DNA of 42,259 nucleotides from an uncultured Bacteroidota bacterium (GCA_902776365.1 CACYPU010000015.1:1-42259); one strand, 5' to 3'. Positions 1 through 8,740 are shown, counted from the first letter of the stretch. The notes: generated by a model from the sequence alone, not told the origin. Numbers and translations: made by a program.

Positions 1-315
1 CTCCAGATTGGTGTCGAGAAGGGTGCCATCAGCCAGGAGACCGCCGATGTGCGTTTCAACGAGTGGCTGCAGGCCAAAGAGGCTAAGATAAACAGCAAGA
101 AGAGCGACGTGGAGAACGACGCCCGCAACACCCGCAAGGCTCGTCTCGAGGCCGAGAAGAAGGCCAACGAGGCCAAGGCTGCCGCCGTCGCCGCCAAGCG
201 TCAGGCTGCCGCCGAGGCAGAAGCTGCCGCCAAGGCCGAGGCTGAGGCCGCTGCCGCCGCCGAGAACGCCGAGGGCGAAGCTCCCGCTGAGACCGAGGCT
301 CCCGCCGAGGCTTAA
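1..315 (+). CDS. rpsP: Small ribosomal subunit protein bS16, C-terminal part
   Basis: The frame is open from base 1, so the start lies outside the window. The first visible residues (LQIGVEKGAIS, then ADVRFNEWLQAKEAKI) match the C-terminal half of bS16 from Bacteroidota. bS16 binds 16S rRNA and helps assemble the 30S subunit. The last 60 or so residues are a low-complexity Ala/Glu/Lys tail, as is common in this phylum. A terminator follows, then rimM, the usual neighbour of rpsP. A GTG at 49 is internal and is not the start. Identity is firm even though only the tail is present. Confidence 0.9.
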   Translation, partial: LQIGVEKGAISQETADVRFNEWLQAKEAKINSKKSDVENDARNTRKARLEAEKKANEAKAAAVAAKRQAAAEAEAAAKAEAEAAAAAENAEGEAPAETEAPAEA

Positions 316-339
316 TCTTAACGTTGAACGTTGAATGAT

Positions 340-377
340 GAACAGGCTGCGCGGTGAGCGTGAGCCTGTTCCTTTTT
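340..377 (+). terminator. Rho-independent terminator after rpsP
   Basis: GAACAGGCT (340-348) and AGCCTGTTC (363-371) form a perfect 9-bp stem with a 14-nt loop, followed by CTTTTT. It lies between rpsP and rimM, so rimM is at least partly uncoupled from rpsP. Confidence 0.8.
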
Positions 378-379
378 CC

Positions 380-410
380 ATTCATTATTCATCACTCACC
401 ATTCATCATT
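380..410. repeat. 7-bp period tandem repeat before rimM
   Basis: ATTCATT, ATTCATC, ACTCACC, ATTCATC and ATT run head to tail and end one base before the rimM ATG. This is one of more than fifteen such arrays in the window. Confidence 0.75.
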
Positions 411-944
411 ATGGAAATAAAGGATTGTTTTTATCTGGGTAAGGTCACCAAGCCTTGGGGTGTCAAAGGCCAGATGGTTCTGTTCCTCGATGTCGACACA
501 CCGGAGGACTACGCCGAACTCGACTCCGCCTTTGTCGAGGTGAAGGGTAGGCTGGTGCCCCATTTCTTCCATGTCGACCAACTTAACGGCAACAAGGCCA
601 TCGTGACCTTTGAAGAGATTTCCGCCGACCAAGCCGCCGCACTCTGTGGTCACGAGATCTACCTGCCGCTCGACCTCCTGCCCAAACTCGAGGGGAATAA
701 GTTCTATTTCCATGAGGTGGTGGGTTTCAAGGTGATAGATAGCGAGAAAGGCGATATCGGTACTCTCGCTCAGGTCATCGACTACCCCGCCCAGCCCCTT
801 TTCCAAGTGATGAAAAACGGCGTGGAGATATTCATTCCTGTCATCGATGAGGTCATCGACAAGGTGGATCGTGAACAAAAAACACTATACATTACGGCAC
901 CTAAAGGCTTGATTGATTTGTATCTAGACAATATTAACAACTAG
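411..944 (+). CDS. rimM: Ribosome maturation factor RimM
   Basis: RimM binds bS19 and assists maturation of the 30S head domain. The protein starts MEIKDCFYLGKVTKPWG, matching the family N-terminus (D-C-F-Y-L-G, then K-P-x-G-V-K-G), and has 177 residues, the usual length. An upstream in-frame ATG at 354 would add 19 hydrophobic residues translated from the terminator and the heptamer repeat, so I set the start at the ATG at 411. The C-terminal half (FQVMKNGVEIFIPVIDEVI) is the PRC-barrel. It sits downstream of rpsP, the normal order. Confidence 0.9.
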   Translation: MEIKDCFYLGKVTKPWGVKGQMVLFLDVDTPEDYAELDSAFVEVKGRLVPHFFHVDQLNGNKAIVTFEEISADQAAALCGHEIYLPLDLLPKLEGNKFYFHEVVGFKVIDSEKGDIGTLAQVIDYPAQPLFQVMKNGVEIFIPVIDEVIDKVDREQKTLYITAPKGLIDLYLDNINN

Positions 945-983
945 TGTTGAAATGTTTTTTCCCTTTAGTTCGTGGAAAATACC

Positions 984-991
984 TATTTTTG
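984..991 (+). promoter_or_regulatory. -7 box for the dksA-like gene
   Basis: TATTTTTG fits the Bacteroidota -7 consensus TAnnTTTG and lies 24 bases before the ATG at 1015. No clear TTTG is seen at the -33 position; the region there is a T-rich run (954-960). Confidence 0.6.
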
Positions 992-1014
992 CACTTTGAA
1001 AAACACGAAGAGCC

Positions 1015-1416
1015 ATGAAAACGAACGCGAAACATCAGGAGAAGAACCGGTATTCGCCACAAGAATTACAGGAGTTCAAGGAGTTGATATTGGGCAAGAT
1101 AGCTAAGGCAGAAAAGGATTTGGAGATGCTGCAGCAGGCTGTGGCCGGCAGCGAGAACGATGTCTCCGACACCGCTCCCACTTTCAAGACCCTCGAGGAG
1201 GGCAGCAATGTGCTGTTGAAAGAAGAGAATCAGAAACTTGCCGCCCGTCAGCAGAAGTTCATCCGTGACCTTCGCGCCGCCCTCATCCGTATCGAGAACG
1301 GCACCTATGGCATCTGTCAGGCCACCGGCAAACTCATCCCCAAGGAGCGCCTGATGATTGTCCCCCACGCCACGATGACCGTCGAGGCCAAGGAGGCCAG
1401 CAAGAAGAAAAAGTAA
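1015..1416 (+). CDS. DksA/TraR-family regulator (zinc-less)
   Basis: 133 residues. The order is a helical coiled-coil region (about 15-95) followed by the family's C-terminal motif NGTYGICQATGKLIPKERL, then VPHATMTVEA. DksA-type proteins enter the RNA polymerase secondary channel and modulate stringent-response promoters. In classical DksA this region carries four zinc-binding cysteines. Here only one Cys remains and the other positions are A/T/G and A/K, the usual state of the Bacteroidota version. It has its own promoter and a strong terminator, so it is monocistronic. Regulatory targets are unknown. Confidence 0.85.
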   Translation: MKTNAKHQEKNRYSPQELQEFKELILGKIAKAEKDLEMLQQAVAGSENDVSDTAPTFKTLEEGSNVLLKEENQKLAARQQKFIRDLRAALIRIENGTYGICQATGKLIPKERLMIVPHATMTVEAKEASKKKK

Positions 1417-1458
1417 TACATATCATTTAATATATATAATACCACTTTGACAAAGGAG

Positions 1459-1496
1459 GAACCGCGTCCTTCCGGGGCGCGGTTCTGTTTTTTTTT
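1459..1496 (+). terminator. Terminator after the dksA-like gene
   Basis: GAACCGCG (1459-1466) pairs with CGCGGTTC (1478-1485), followed by TG and a run of eight T. The end of the T run is also the -33 TTTG of the next promoter. Confidence 0.9.
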
Positions 1497-1524
1497 GCCG
1501 AATGGAAAAAAGTTCGTATTTTTG
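1494..1524 (+). promoter_or_regulatory. Promoter of the OmpA-like gene
   Basis: TTTG at 1494-1497, a 19-base spacer and TATTTTTG at 1517-1524: a full Bacteroidota promoter. Transcription should begin near 1530, which rules out the ATG at 1502 as the start of the following gene. Confidence 0.75.
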
Positions 1525-1546
1525 CATTTTCAAAAATGATAAAAAA

Positions 1547-2743
1547 GTGAGGTCCAAGAAGAGGCTGTCTGCTGTGATAGTGATGCTTGCTAGTGCTATG
1601 ACCCTCCATGCCCAGCATGGAGGCAATTCCGATATTGTGGCAAGCCCATGGTGGGTAGGTGTGGGTGTGGGAATGAACACCTGGGTGGGCAACGAAGCAG
1701 AGGCGGAGGGCTGCTGGAACCTGGACCGTCCGAGCGGCTATCTCGATGTTGAGGTGGGACGCTGGATGAGCCCGGAATGGAGTCTGTCGTTTCGCATGTC
1801 GGCCTTCGGCGTCCATGGACAGACACGCAATCTGCTGCATCCGATGGTTGATTTCGCAAGCCAGCCGATGACGGTGGGGCAGTACCCCTATCAGCCTTTC
1901 TATGCCTTCGGCCTGTCGGCTATGGCCACGGTGACGATGGATTGGACCAACCTCGACGGAGTGTTGCCCGGTGGTCTTCATTTCTACTCGCCGCTGTCGT
2001 TGGGTGCAGTCATACTGATGGGTAGTCAGAAGAATCCTGTCGATGCTGAGCATGCCCTTGGTGAGACAAGGACGAGAGGATCTCTGGCTTTCTCGACGGC
2101 CGCGGGCCTACGCTACGGCATTGACCGCGAGAACAGGATAGAACTGTTTGGCGAAGCGGGCTTTTCTCTGGTGGGCTCGTCAATCGACTGGTCGCCAGAA
2201 GATGCTGGGGGACTGGACCTGATGCCCTCCTTCACGGTGGGTGTGCGTATGGCGCTGCCTTCTCGCAGAGAGAGGCCTCATTACTCCACTAGCCGCCATT
2301 CTCAGCGCGACAGAAAATCGCAGGAAGAGCCTCAAGGCTTGGTGGACGACATGATGTTCACCAATGAGCAACTGCATCTCCCAGTGGCGGTGGTACGTTT
2401 TGCCTACGACGATAATCAATTGGATGACAATGCTATGCGACAGCTGAATCTCTTCATGTCGCAGATGGAGTCGTCGGACTGGTTCACGGAATTCTACATC
2501 ATTGGCACGGCCGACGACGCACGTGCGTCGGAGAGTCATAACCGCAGGCTCTGTAAACGCCGCTGCCAGGCGGTATATGATGCCTTGGTGAACACCTTGG
2601 AGGTGGACGAATACCGCTTGCTGCTGCTTCCCGACGGTGGCTATTCGGAATACGAGCATCAGCAGGGCGAACGGATGGTGTTGATTATCCAACGTACGCC
2701 CGAAACCGAGGAGGTTGTGGAGCGTTGGATTTCAAATTATTAG
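1547..2743 (+). CDS. OmpA-like outer-membrane protein
   Basis: The open frame reaches an ATG at 1502, but the promoter's -7 box lies at 1517-1524, downstream of that codon. I therefore choose the GTG at 1547, which gives a good signal peptide (charged RSKKR, hydrophobic core, cleavage after TLHA) and a 398-residue protein. Residues about 30-260 look like a beta-barrel, with alternating aromatic and small residues. The last 120 or so (from LPVAVVRFAYDDNQL) resemble an OmpA-type peptidoglycan-binding domain with an N-x-x-L-C-x-x-R stretch. The gene ends 4 bp from the convergent ABC ATPase gene. Function beyond envelope anchoring is not evident. Confidence 0.65.
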   Translation: MRSKKRLSAVIVMLASAMTLHAQHGGNSDIVASPWWVGVGVGMNTWVGNEAEAEGCWNLDRPSGYLDVEVGRWMSPEWSLSFRMSAFGVHGQTRNLLHPMVDFASQPMTVGQYPYQPFYAFGLSAMATVTMDWTNLDGVLPGGLHFYSPLSLGAVILMGSQKNPVDAEHALGETRTRGSLAFSTAAGLRYGIDRENRIELFGEAGFSLVGSSIDWSPEDAGGLDLMPSFTVGVRMALPSRRERPHYSTSRHSQRDRKSQEEPQGLVDDMMFTNEQLHLPVAVVRFAYDDNQLDDNAMRQLNLFMSQMESSDWFTEFYIIGTADDARASESHNRRLCKRRCQAVYDALVNTLEVDEYRLLLLPDGGYSEYEHQQGERMVLIIQRTPETEEVVERWISNY

Positions 2744-2747
2744 TGCT

Positions 2748-4439
2748 TTATTTGGTTTCCTTCCCGATCACAGGTATGGCGTCGATGAGCGTACGTGTGT
2801 AGTCGGTCTGAGGATGGGCGAAGAGTTCGTCGGGGGTGCCTTGTTCCACGATTTTGCCTTTTTGCATCACCATAATGCGGTCGGAGAGGAATTTTACCAC
2901 ACTGAGGTCGTGGGTGATGAAGAGGTAGGTGTAATGGTAGCGTCGCTTGAGGTCGTTGAGGAGATTGAGCACCTGGGCTTGCACGCTGACGTCGAGGGCC
3001 GAAACGCTCTCGTCGCACACTACCAACTCGGGCTGCAGGATAAGGGCCCGCGCGATGCACACCCGCTGCCGCTGCCCGCCGCTGAGTTCATGTGGATAGC
3101 GGCTGTACCAGTCGGGCTGCAATCCCACCTGTTGCATCAATTCAAGAACATGGTCGCGTTCCTCTTTCCACTTTCCGCTCTTCACTTTATGAACCCGCAA
3201 GGGTTCGCTTATGGCCTCCCCGATGGTAATTCTCGGGTTTAGCGAGGAGTAGGGGTCTTGGAAGATAATCTGCAGTTTGGGGCGCAAGGCACGCATCTGG
3301 CGGCGGGAGAGGGTGTCGAACGCCTGGCCACGATAGAGGATACTGCCGTCGCTATGGTCTATCAGGCGCAGCAGGGCACGGCCGAGTGTCGTCTTACCAC
3401 AGCCGCTCTCGCCCACCAGTCCTAGCGTCTCGCCCTCGCGGATGTCGAAGCTGACGCCATCGACACCCTTTAACGTCTGCAACGGCTTGCCGAAGAGGCT
3501 CTTCTTCAGGGTGTAGGTGACATCGAGGTTGCGAACTTCGATGAGTGGCTGAATGGCAGAGTGGCAGAGTGGCAGAGTGGTAGAATACTTAGTCACCTTG
3601 TCACTTGGTAACTTGTTCCCTTCTAAAAATTCCTCCACCGTCGGCAATCTCTCGGGTCTGCTGTCCATCGGTGGGCGGCAGGCCAGAAGGCCTTGGGTGT
3701 AAGCTTCTTGTGGATGATGCAGGATGTCGTTGGCAGGACCTTGCTCCACCATGTGGCCGCGGTACATCACCAGAATGTCGTCGGCAATCTGGCTGATGAC
3801 ACCGAGGTCGTGGGTGATGAAGATGATGCTGATACCGTGTTTCTTCTGTAGCGTTTTCAGAAGGTCGAGGATGGTCTTCTGCACCGTTACGTCGAGGGCC
3901 GTGGTGGGCTCGTCGGCGATGAGGATGTCGGGGTGGTTGATGAGAGCCATGGCAATCATCACGCGCTGCTTTTGACCGCCACTGATTTCGTGGGGGTAGC
4001 TGTCGAAAATTTTCTCAGGCCTTGGCAGGAGCACCTCTTTGAACAGTTCTAATACTTTTGTCCTTTCACTCCCTTTCACTCCATTATGAGCCCGTAGCAT
4101 CTCCATCACCTGTGCCCCGCATTTCTGCACGGGGTTGAGGCTGGTCATGGGCTCTTGGAAGATCATGCTGATGCGCTGTCCACGGACGGCTCGCAGCTGC
4201 TCCTCGTCGAGGGTCAACAGGTCGGTGCCGTCGAGGAGTGCGCTGCCGCTGACGGAGGCGTTTTTGGGCAGCAAGCCCATCAGTGCCAGCGAGCTGACAC
4301 TTTTGCCGCTGCCGCTCTCGCCCACGATGCCCAGCGTCTTACCTCGTTGGAGGCTGTAACTCAACCCCTCTACCACTGTCCGCCCGCCAAAAGCGATGGT
4401 GAGGTCCTTTATTTCTAGGATGTTATTGTCTTTACTCAC
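2748..4439 (-). CDS. Fused dipeptide/oligopeptide ABC transporter ATPase (DppD-DppF type)
   Basis: 563 residues with two complete ABC modules. Module 1: Walker A GESGSGKS (40-47), signature SGGQKQR (153-159), Walker B DILIADEP (171-178). Module 2: Walker A GESGCGKT (343-350), signature SGGQRQR (453-459), Walker B ELVVCDES (471-478). The C-terminal stretches after each module (VEQGP/VEQGT, then [12 protein letters not shown] and [12 protein letters not shown]) are the oligopeptide-transporter extensions. It energises peptide import from the cytoplasmic face. No permease or binding-protein gene is adjacent. Three linkers (about residues 119-128, 288-300, 417-428) are encoded by short tandem repeats. 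The second Walker B reads DES rather than the usual DEP. Confidence 0.9.
   Translation of the reverse strand: MSKDNNILEIKDLTIAFGGRTVVEGLSYSLQRGKTLGIVGESGSGKSVSSLALMGLLPKNASVSGSALLDGTDLLTLDEEQLRAVRGQRISMIFQEPMTSLNPVQKCGAQVMEMLRAHNGVKGSERTKVLELFKEVLLPRPEKIFDSYPHEISGGQKQRVMIAMALINHPDILIADEPTTALDVTVQKTILDLLKTLQKKHGISIIFITHDLGVISQIADDILVMYRGHMVEQGPANDILHHPQEAYTQGLLACRPPMDSRPERLPTVEEFLEGNKLPSDKVTKYSTTLPLCHSAIQPLIEVRNLDVTYTLKKSLFGKPLQTLKGVDGVSFDIREGETLGLVGESGCGKTTLGRALLRLIDHSDGSILYRGQAFDTLSRRQMRALRPKLQIIFQDPYSSLNPRITIGEAISEPLRVHKVKSGKWKEERDHVLELMQQVGLQPDWYSRYPHELSGGQRQRVCIARALILQPELVVCDESVSALDVSVQAQVLNLLNDLKRRYHYTYLFITHDLSVVKFLSDRIMVMQKGKIVEQGTPDELFAHPQTDYTRTLIDAIPVIGKETK
3162..3189. repeat. 7-bp period repeat inside the ABC ATPase gene
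   Basis: CTCTTTC, CACTTTC, CGCTCTT, CACTTTA on the + strand. It encodes [14 protein letters not shown] on the minus strand, at a family-variable position between the Q-loop region and the signature of module 2. Confidence 0.6.
3554..3615. repeat. 8-bp period repeat in the inter-module linker of the ABC ATPase gene
   Basis: Three exact TGGCAGAG units and a fourth TGGTAGAA (3554-3585), followed by GTCACCTT, GTCACTTG, GTAACTTG (3592-3615). It encodes the variable linker between the two ATPase modules. Confidence 0.75.
4061..4083. repeat. 10-bp period repeat inside the ABC ATPase gene
   Basis: TCCTTTCACT, CCCTTTCACT, CCA. It encodes [11 protein letters not shown] in module 1, a loop that varies in the family. 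Confidence 0.55.
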
Positions 4440-4470
4440 AAAGAAAATAACGCAAAAGGTTTTTAAAAAT

Positions 4471-4501
4471 TTTGTTCGTTGAAAAAAATGTTGTATATTT
4501 G
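4471..4501 (+). promoter_or_regulatory. Promoter of the ornithine aminotransferase gene
   Basis: TTTG (4471-4474), 19-base spacer, TATATTTG (4494-4501). Transcription start expected near 4507, giving a leader of about 40 nt. Confidence 0.8.
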
Positions 4502-4546
4502 CACCGACTTTTCAAACAGCAACATTAACAAAAAAACGATACAACT

Positions 4547-5767
4547 ATGACGAAATCAGAACAATTCATGGAGATGGAAGCCAAATACGGCGCCCATAAC
4601 TATCATCCGCTACCCGTCGTGCTCGCCAAGGGCGAGGGCGCTTTCGTGTGGGACTGCGAAGGCAAGAAGTATTTCGACTTCCTCTCGGCCTACAGTGCTG
4701 TCAATCAGGGTCACTGTCACCCGAAGATTGTTAAGGCCATGTGTGACCAAGCCCATGAGCTGACCCTCAGCAGCCGTGCTTTCTATAACAACTGCTTGGG
4801 TGAGTGGGAGAAGTACGTCACTGAGTACTTCGGCTACGATAAGGTGCTGCCGATGAACACCGGCGCCGAGGCCGACGAGACAGCCTTGAAGCTGGCCCGC
4901 CGCTGGGGTGTGGTGAAAAAAGGCATCCCCAATGACGAAGTGATGATTGTCTGCTGCGAAGGTAACTTCCACGGACGTACCATCACCATCATCACCATGA
5001 GCAACGACCCCGAGAGCTACGCCAACTACGGTCCCATGACTCCCGGCTTCCTGCGCATCCCCTATAATGACCCCGACGCCCTTGAGAAATGCCTGGCCGA
5101 GCACGGCAAGAAGGTGGCCGGTTTCCTGGTGGAGCCTATCCAGGGCGAGGCTGGCGTCTATGTCCCCGACGAGGGTTATCTGAAGAAATGCTATGATATC
5201 TGCCACAAATACAATGTGTTGTTCATGGCCGACGAGGTACAGTGCGGTATCGCCCGTACCGGCAAGATGCTGGCCTGCGACCACGAAGGTGTGCGTCCCG
5301 ACCTGCTCATCCTCGGCAAGGCCCTCGGCGGTGGCGTCATGCCCGTCAGCGCTGTGCTGGCCGATGACGACATCATGTTGAATATCAAGCCCGGTGAGCA
5401 TGGCTCCACCTTCGGTGGCAACCCCATCGCCGCCAAGGTCTCCATCGCCGCCCTCCAGGTCATCAAGGACGAGCACCTCATGGAGAACGCCGAGCGTCTC
5501 GGCAAGATTTTCCGCGAGGAGATGTCGAATTTCAAGAGCCCGATGATTGAGAAAGTCCGCGGCAAGGGCCTCCTCAACGCCATCATCATCAAGCCCCACA
5601 ACGGCAAGGAAGCATGGGATGTCTGCCTGAAGATGCGCGACCTCGGTGTGCTGGCCAAACCTACCCATCAGCACATCATCCGCTTCGCTCCCCCGCTGGT
5701 CATCACCGAGGAGCAGCTGCGTGCCGCCATGGAACTCATCAAGGAGGCTATCAAGTCGTTCGAATGA
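4547..5767 (+). CDS. rocD: Ornithine--oxo-acid aminotransferase
   Basis: 406 residues, a full-length class III PLP aminotransferase. It converts ornithine and 2-oxoglutarate to glutamate 5-semialdehyde and glutamate, linking arginine catabolism to proline. Visible landmarks are [18 protein letters not shown] (104-121), FHGRT (141-145), the cofactor Asp in ADEVQCG (D229) and the PLP lysine in [13 protein letters not shown] (K258), then GSTFGGNP. The ATG at 4547 is preceded by a full promoter. The gene stands alone and ends at a strong palindromic terminator. Acetylornithine aminotransferase is the main alternative, but overall similarity favours the ornithine enzyme. Confidence 0.9.
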   Translation: MTKSEQFMEMEAKYGAHNYHPLPVVLAKGEGAFVWDCEGKKYFDFLSAYSAVNQGHCHPKIVKAMCDQAHELTLSSRAFYNNCLGEWEKYVTEYFGYDKVLPMNTGAEADETALKLARRWGVVKKGIPNDEVMIVCCEGNFHGRTITIITMSNDPESYANYGPMTPGFLRIPYNDPDALEKCLAEHGKKVAGFLVEPIQGEAGVYVPDEGYLKKCYDICHKYNVLFMADEVQCGIARTGKMLACDHEGVRPDLLILGKALGGGVMPVSAVLADDDIMLNIKPGEHGSTFGGNPIAAKVSIAALQVIKDEHLMENAERLGKIFREEMSNFKSPMIEKVRGKGLLNAIIIKPHNGKEAWDVCLKMRDLGVLAKPTHQHIIRFAPPLVITEEQLRAAMELIKEAIKSFE

Positions 5768-5792
5768 TTCCTCGACAGGATACCATAAAGTT

Positions 5793-5827
5793 GAAAGCCA
5801 CGGAAATTTCCGTGGCTTTCTTTATTT
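5793..5827. terminator. Bidirectional terminator between rocD and the fucosidase gene
   Basis: A perfect 28-base palindrome (5793-5820), half-site GAAAGCCACGGAAA, followed by TTTATTTT on the + strand and preceded by A-rich sequence for the other strand. The convergent fucosidase stop codon (5822-5824) abuts it. Confidence 0.85.
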
Positions 5828-7222
5828 TGAGCAATGGAGCGAGAGACGGTTCAGAATGGGTGGTGCCAGCGCATGCTCGATGGTAATGTACAGGGACTGT
5901 GTGCGAATAGGGTGCGGCAGTCGGATGATGCGCTTGTATCCGATGGTAGTGCCCTGAGCAAGGACTAAGACTTCATGTTCATGATTTTTATAGCCTATAC
6001 TGAATTGTGACACTCTCTGTCCGAGGGGGATATATTCTTGAAGCATCACGATGTCTATCTCTCGTTCTTCTGGCAGCTGGACCATGAGGGTGACATAGCT
6101 GGTGTCGTCGTCACTTGGCATCCAGTAGGTGTGGTAGGCGGTGTCGAGGAGGTTATTGATAGGGTAGCGAGAGTTGGCATTTCTCTCGTTTACAAATGCA
6201 TAAATTGTGGCGTCCTGAGCCAGATCGTGGTTGAAGATACGGTCACGCTCGGCACGAAAGGCCGCCAGCATGGCGCTGTCTTCGGCAGGGATGCGCCCTC
6301 GGTCGTCGGGCGGCACGTTGAGAAGAAGCAAACCATTGCGTCCTACGGAGTTATAGTATATCTCCATCAGTTCTTCGACCGTCTTGGGATGTTCATCCTT
6401 ATGCCAGAACCATCCTGGACGGATGCTTACATCCACCTCGGCTGGAATCCATTGACTACCATTGATATCACCACCTCCTCCACTTTCCGTTTTTCTCATT
6501 CCATTTTCCACTTCCAACCGACTCCAGCAGGTCTCGTCCGCACGGCCCTCCTCGTTGCCTACCCAGCGGCAGCCGGGGCCCACGTCACTGAAAAGGATGC
6601 ATGATGGGTTGATATTCAGTACAGTGCCCTCAAAAAGAGGCCAGTCATACACCTGACGTTTGCCGTTAGGTCCCTCTCCACAAGCACCGTCGAACCACTG
6701 CTCGAAAAAGGGACCATAGAGGGAGTGAACCTCTTTTAAAGTGTTTGCAAACACGCTGTTATACTCATTGCTGCCATAGGCAGGATGGTTGCGGTCCCAC
6801 GGAGAAATATAGACTCCGGCTTTCACACGTCCGTGGCATGCATCGGTGAATTGGCGCAGTACATCGTTGTTTTTTGTTACGGTGTGTGTGCTGTAGGATG
6901 ACGGCCAGAGACAGAATCCGTCGTGATGCTTAGCGGTGAGGATAATGCCTTTCATGCCAGCGGCTTCCGCCACATCAACCCATTGGCTGCAGTCCAAATC
7001 AGTGGGAGCAAACACCTCCTCTTTCTCCTCGCCGCTGCCCCATTCTGCCCCGGTAAAAGTATTGGGCCCGAAATGACAGAACATGTTGATTTCCATGCGC
7101 TGCCATTCCAGCTGTGCAGTGGAGGGCACGGCACCGAACGGCATAGGGGATTCGCTGGCACATGCGGACAGCAGTATAACTCCAGAGAGGAGGGTTGAGA
7201 GGTGATATACGACCTTTTTCAT
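5822..7222 (-). CDS. GH29 alpha-L-fucosidase, lipoprotein
   Basis: Cleaves alpha-L-fucose from glycans at the cell surface or in the periplasm. From the ATG at 7222 it has 466 residues, with a lipoprotein signal and lipobox LLSAC (Cys21). The GH29 barrel shows FCHFGPNTFTGAEWGSG, ILTAKHHDGFCLWPS and the probable nucleophile Asp in EQWFDGACGEGP (D178), then PGCRWVGNEEG and IRPGWFWH. The last 130 or so residues look like a discoidin-type carbohydrate-binding domain. A stretch encoding ENGMRKTESGGGG (6481-6515) is of the short-repeat type. An upstream TTG at 7231 overlaps the -7 box and is not used. No polysaccharide-utilisation genes are adjacent. Confidence 0.85.
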   Translation of the reverse strand: MKKVVYHLSTLLSGVILLSACASESPMPFGAVPSTAQLEWQRMEINMFCHFGPNTFTGAEWGSGEEKEEVFAPTDLDCSQWVDVAEAAGMKGIILTAKHHDGFCLWPSSYSTHTVTKNNDVLRQFTDACHGRVKAGVYISPWDRNHPAYGSNEYNSVFANTLKEVHSLYGPFFEQWFDGACGEGPNGKRQVYDWPLFEGTVLNINPSCILFSDVGPGCRWVGNEEGRADETCWSRLEVENGMRKTESGGGGDINGSQWIPAEVDVSIRPGWFWHKDEHPKTVEELMEIYYNSVGRNGLLLLNVPPDDRGRIPAEDSAMLAAFRAERDRIFNHDLAQDATIYAFVNERNANSRYPINNLLDTAYHTYWMPSDDDTSYVTLMVQLPEEREIDIVMLQEYIPLGQRVSQFSIGYKNHEHEVLVLAQGTTIGYKRIIRLPHPIRTQSLYITIEHALAPPILNRLSLHCSK

Positions 7223-7228
7223 ATTTTG

Positions 7229-7236
7229 CAAAAGTA
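7229..7236 (-). promoter_or_regulatory. -7 box of the fucosidase gene
   Basis: Reads TACTTTTG on the minus strand; the -33 position has TCTG (7256-7259), one mismatch from TTTG, at 19-base spacing. Transcription would start within a few bases of the ATG at 7222, giving a nearly leaderless mRNA. Confidence 0.6.
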
Positions 7237-7613
7237 CGAAAAAAAATTGACGGCACAGAAATAATTATGTTAAAATGTCAAATATCATGGTATCAGTTAT
7301 TTGAATGTGAAAATTATGCTCGAAAGGCTTTTCTCTTTAAGAAAGTCACTACCATTCTGATTGCAAGATTGTTGGTGAATTTTTGACACGTTTTTTTTGA
7401 CTCAAAAAAGGAAGGGCGGGAGGGAAGTGGAGAGGGCATTCAACGAGATGGGCTCTAGAATGCCACCATTTTTATTGTTTGTCCTAGTCGAAAGAGGCCA
7501 AAAAACCGAATTCTTACCTTTCTGTTGGCTCTTTTTCGTGTATGAAAAGTGAATGTCGATAAAAATTATTTCGCTGATAACATGATATTTATAAAATATT
7601 TTTGCGAAAAAGC

Positions 7614-7643
7614 TTGTTGTTTCAAAAAATATTCGTAATATTG
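7614..7643 (+). promoter_or_regulatory. Candidate promoter of porP
   Basis: TTG at 7614-7616 and TAATATTG at 7636-7643 (one mismatch from TAnnTTTG) with 19 bases between. An alternative -7 box TATTTTTG lies at 7597-7604 without a clear -33 element. Confidence 0.45.
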
Positions 7644-7650
7644 CGTTTTG

Positions 7651-7666
7651 ATTATAGGCCTATAAT
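7651..7666. promoter_or_regulatory. 16-bp perfect palindrome abutting the porP start codon
   Basis: ATTATAGGCCTATAAT is its own reverse complement and ends one base before the porP ATG (7667). It could be an operator downstream of the promoter or an RNA element occluding the start codon. Confidence 0.6.
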
Positions 7667-8680
7667 ATGTCAAAAAAACAACTGAAAAAGAGTCTGAGAA
7701 ACGCCGTTTTGGGTGCTATGCTGCTGTTTTCAGCGACGGCAGGAGCCCAAGATATTGGCTTCTCTCAATTCTATGCCAACCCGCTCTACCTGAACCCTGC
7801 TTTTGCTGGTTCTGTCGTTGCTCCGCGCATCTCGTTGACCTACCGCGCCCAGTGGCCGGGTCTTGTAAGTGCATTTACCACGGTGTCAGCTTCCTATGAC
7901 CAATACTTTCCCGACCTCCATGGCGGCCTTGGTTTTATCCTGCTGACCGACCGTGTCGGCGACCATGGTGCGCTGTCGACTAACATGTTTGGTGCTATGT
8001 ATTCGTTCCGCTTCCAGTTGAGCCGCGACATCTATGTCAACGCAGCCCTGCAGGCGTCGATTGTCAACACGCACCTCAGCTGGGACGATTATCTGCGTTT
8101 CCCCGACCAGATTGACCGTGAGATGGGCTTCTCGTACAACACAGGAGCCACACCTCCCGACAAACTCAGCAAATGGACTCCCGACTTCAATGCCGGTGTC
8201 TTGGTCAGTGGCTCCAAGTGGTATGCCGGCCTCGCCGTCGCCCATCTGACTCAACCCAATGTGGCGTTCTACTCTGAAGACCCTGTCCCGATGAAGATTA
8301 CCGTGCATGGCGGAGGTCTTATCAATGTGGCCGAAGAGGGTCGCCGTCAGTCCTCGCTGGGACTGGGAACCCCCATCATTTCGCCCAACATCGTCTATCA
8401 GTATCAGAACGGCTTCCACTACTTCAACTATGGTGTCAACCTTGACTGGATGCCCTTCATCGTGGGCGTCTGGTTCCGTCACGGCACCGAGAACTCCGAT
8501 GCCTTCATCTTCCAGGCAGGTATCCGCCACGACTATTTCACTGTGGGATACAGCTATGACGTGACGGTGTCGAAACTGGCCAACAGCACGGCTGGCGCAC
8601 ATGAAATCACGCTGGGTGTCCTTCTGCCTGTGCCTGAGCACAAAAAGAAGGTCAAGGCTATCCGTTGCCCGTCGTTCTAA
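7667..8680 (+). CDS. porP: PorP/SprF family type IX secretion outer-membrane protein
   Basis: 337 residues with a signal peptide (cleavage near TAGAQ, residue 28) followed by the family signature DIGFSQFYANPLYLNPAFAG. The remainder is a predicted outer-membrane beta-barrel ending in an aromatic-rich strand region. PorP/SprF proteins work with the type IX secretion machinery or anchor gliding adhesins; several paralogues are usual per genome. It is followed 60 bp later by gldJ, another gliding/secretion gene. A 16-bp palindrome abuts its ATG. The symbol reflects the family; orthology to PorP rather than SprF is not settled. Confidence 0.85.
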   Translation: MSKKQLKKSLRNAVLGAMLLFSATAGAQDIGFSQFYANPLYLNPAFAGSVVAPRISLTYRAQWPGLVSAFTTVSASYDQYFPDLHGGLGFILLTDRVGDHGALSTNMFGAMYSFRFQLSRDIYVNAALQASIVNTHLSWDDYLRFPDQIDREMGFSYNTGATPPDKLSKWTPDFNAGVLVSGSKWYAGLAVAHLTQPNVAFYSEDPVPMKITVHGGGLINVAEEGRRQSSLGLGTPIISPNIVYQYQNGFHYFNYGVNLDWMPFIVGVWFRHGTENSDAFIFQAGIRHDYFTVGYSYDVTVSKLANSTAGAHEITLGVLLPVPEHKKKVKAIRCPSF

Positions 8681-8740
8681 AAAAGAATGAAACAAAAAGT
8701 AGAAAAAATCGTTATATAGGATAATATAAATAGTGAATAT

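Larger units (their letters stand above)
7237..7666. other. 430-bp A/T-rich intergenic region between the fucosidase gene and porP
   Basis: No convincing gene. It holds an imperfect hairpin GGCATTC (7435-7441)/GAATGCC (7458-7464) followed by ACCATTTTTATTG, a second weak one AGAGGCCAA (7493-7501)/TTGGCTCT (7525-7532) followed by TTTT, promoter-like boxes at 7597-7604 (TATTTTTG) and 7614-7643, and the palindrome at 7651-7666. A 63-codon open frame at 7195-7386 crosses the fucosidase promoter and shows no family features. Confidence 0.6.

Noticed and set aside
7384-7400. TGACACG followed by a T run, resembling the sigma-54-like site before lon
   Set aside because: The -24 element is mismatched and no GC falls at the -12 position with correct spacing.
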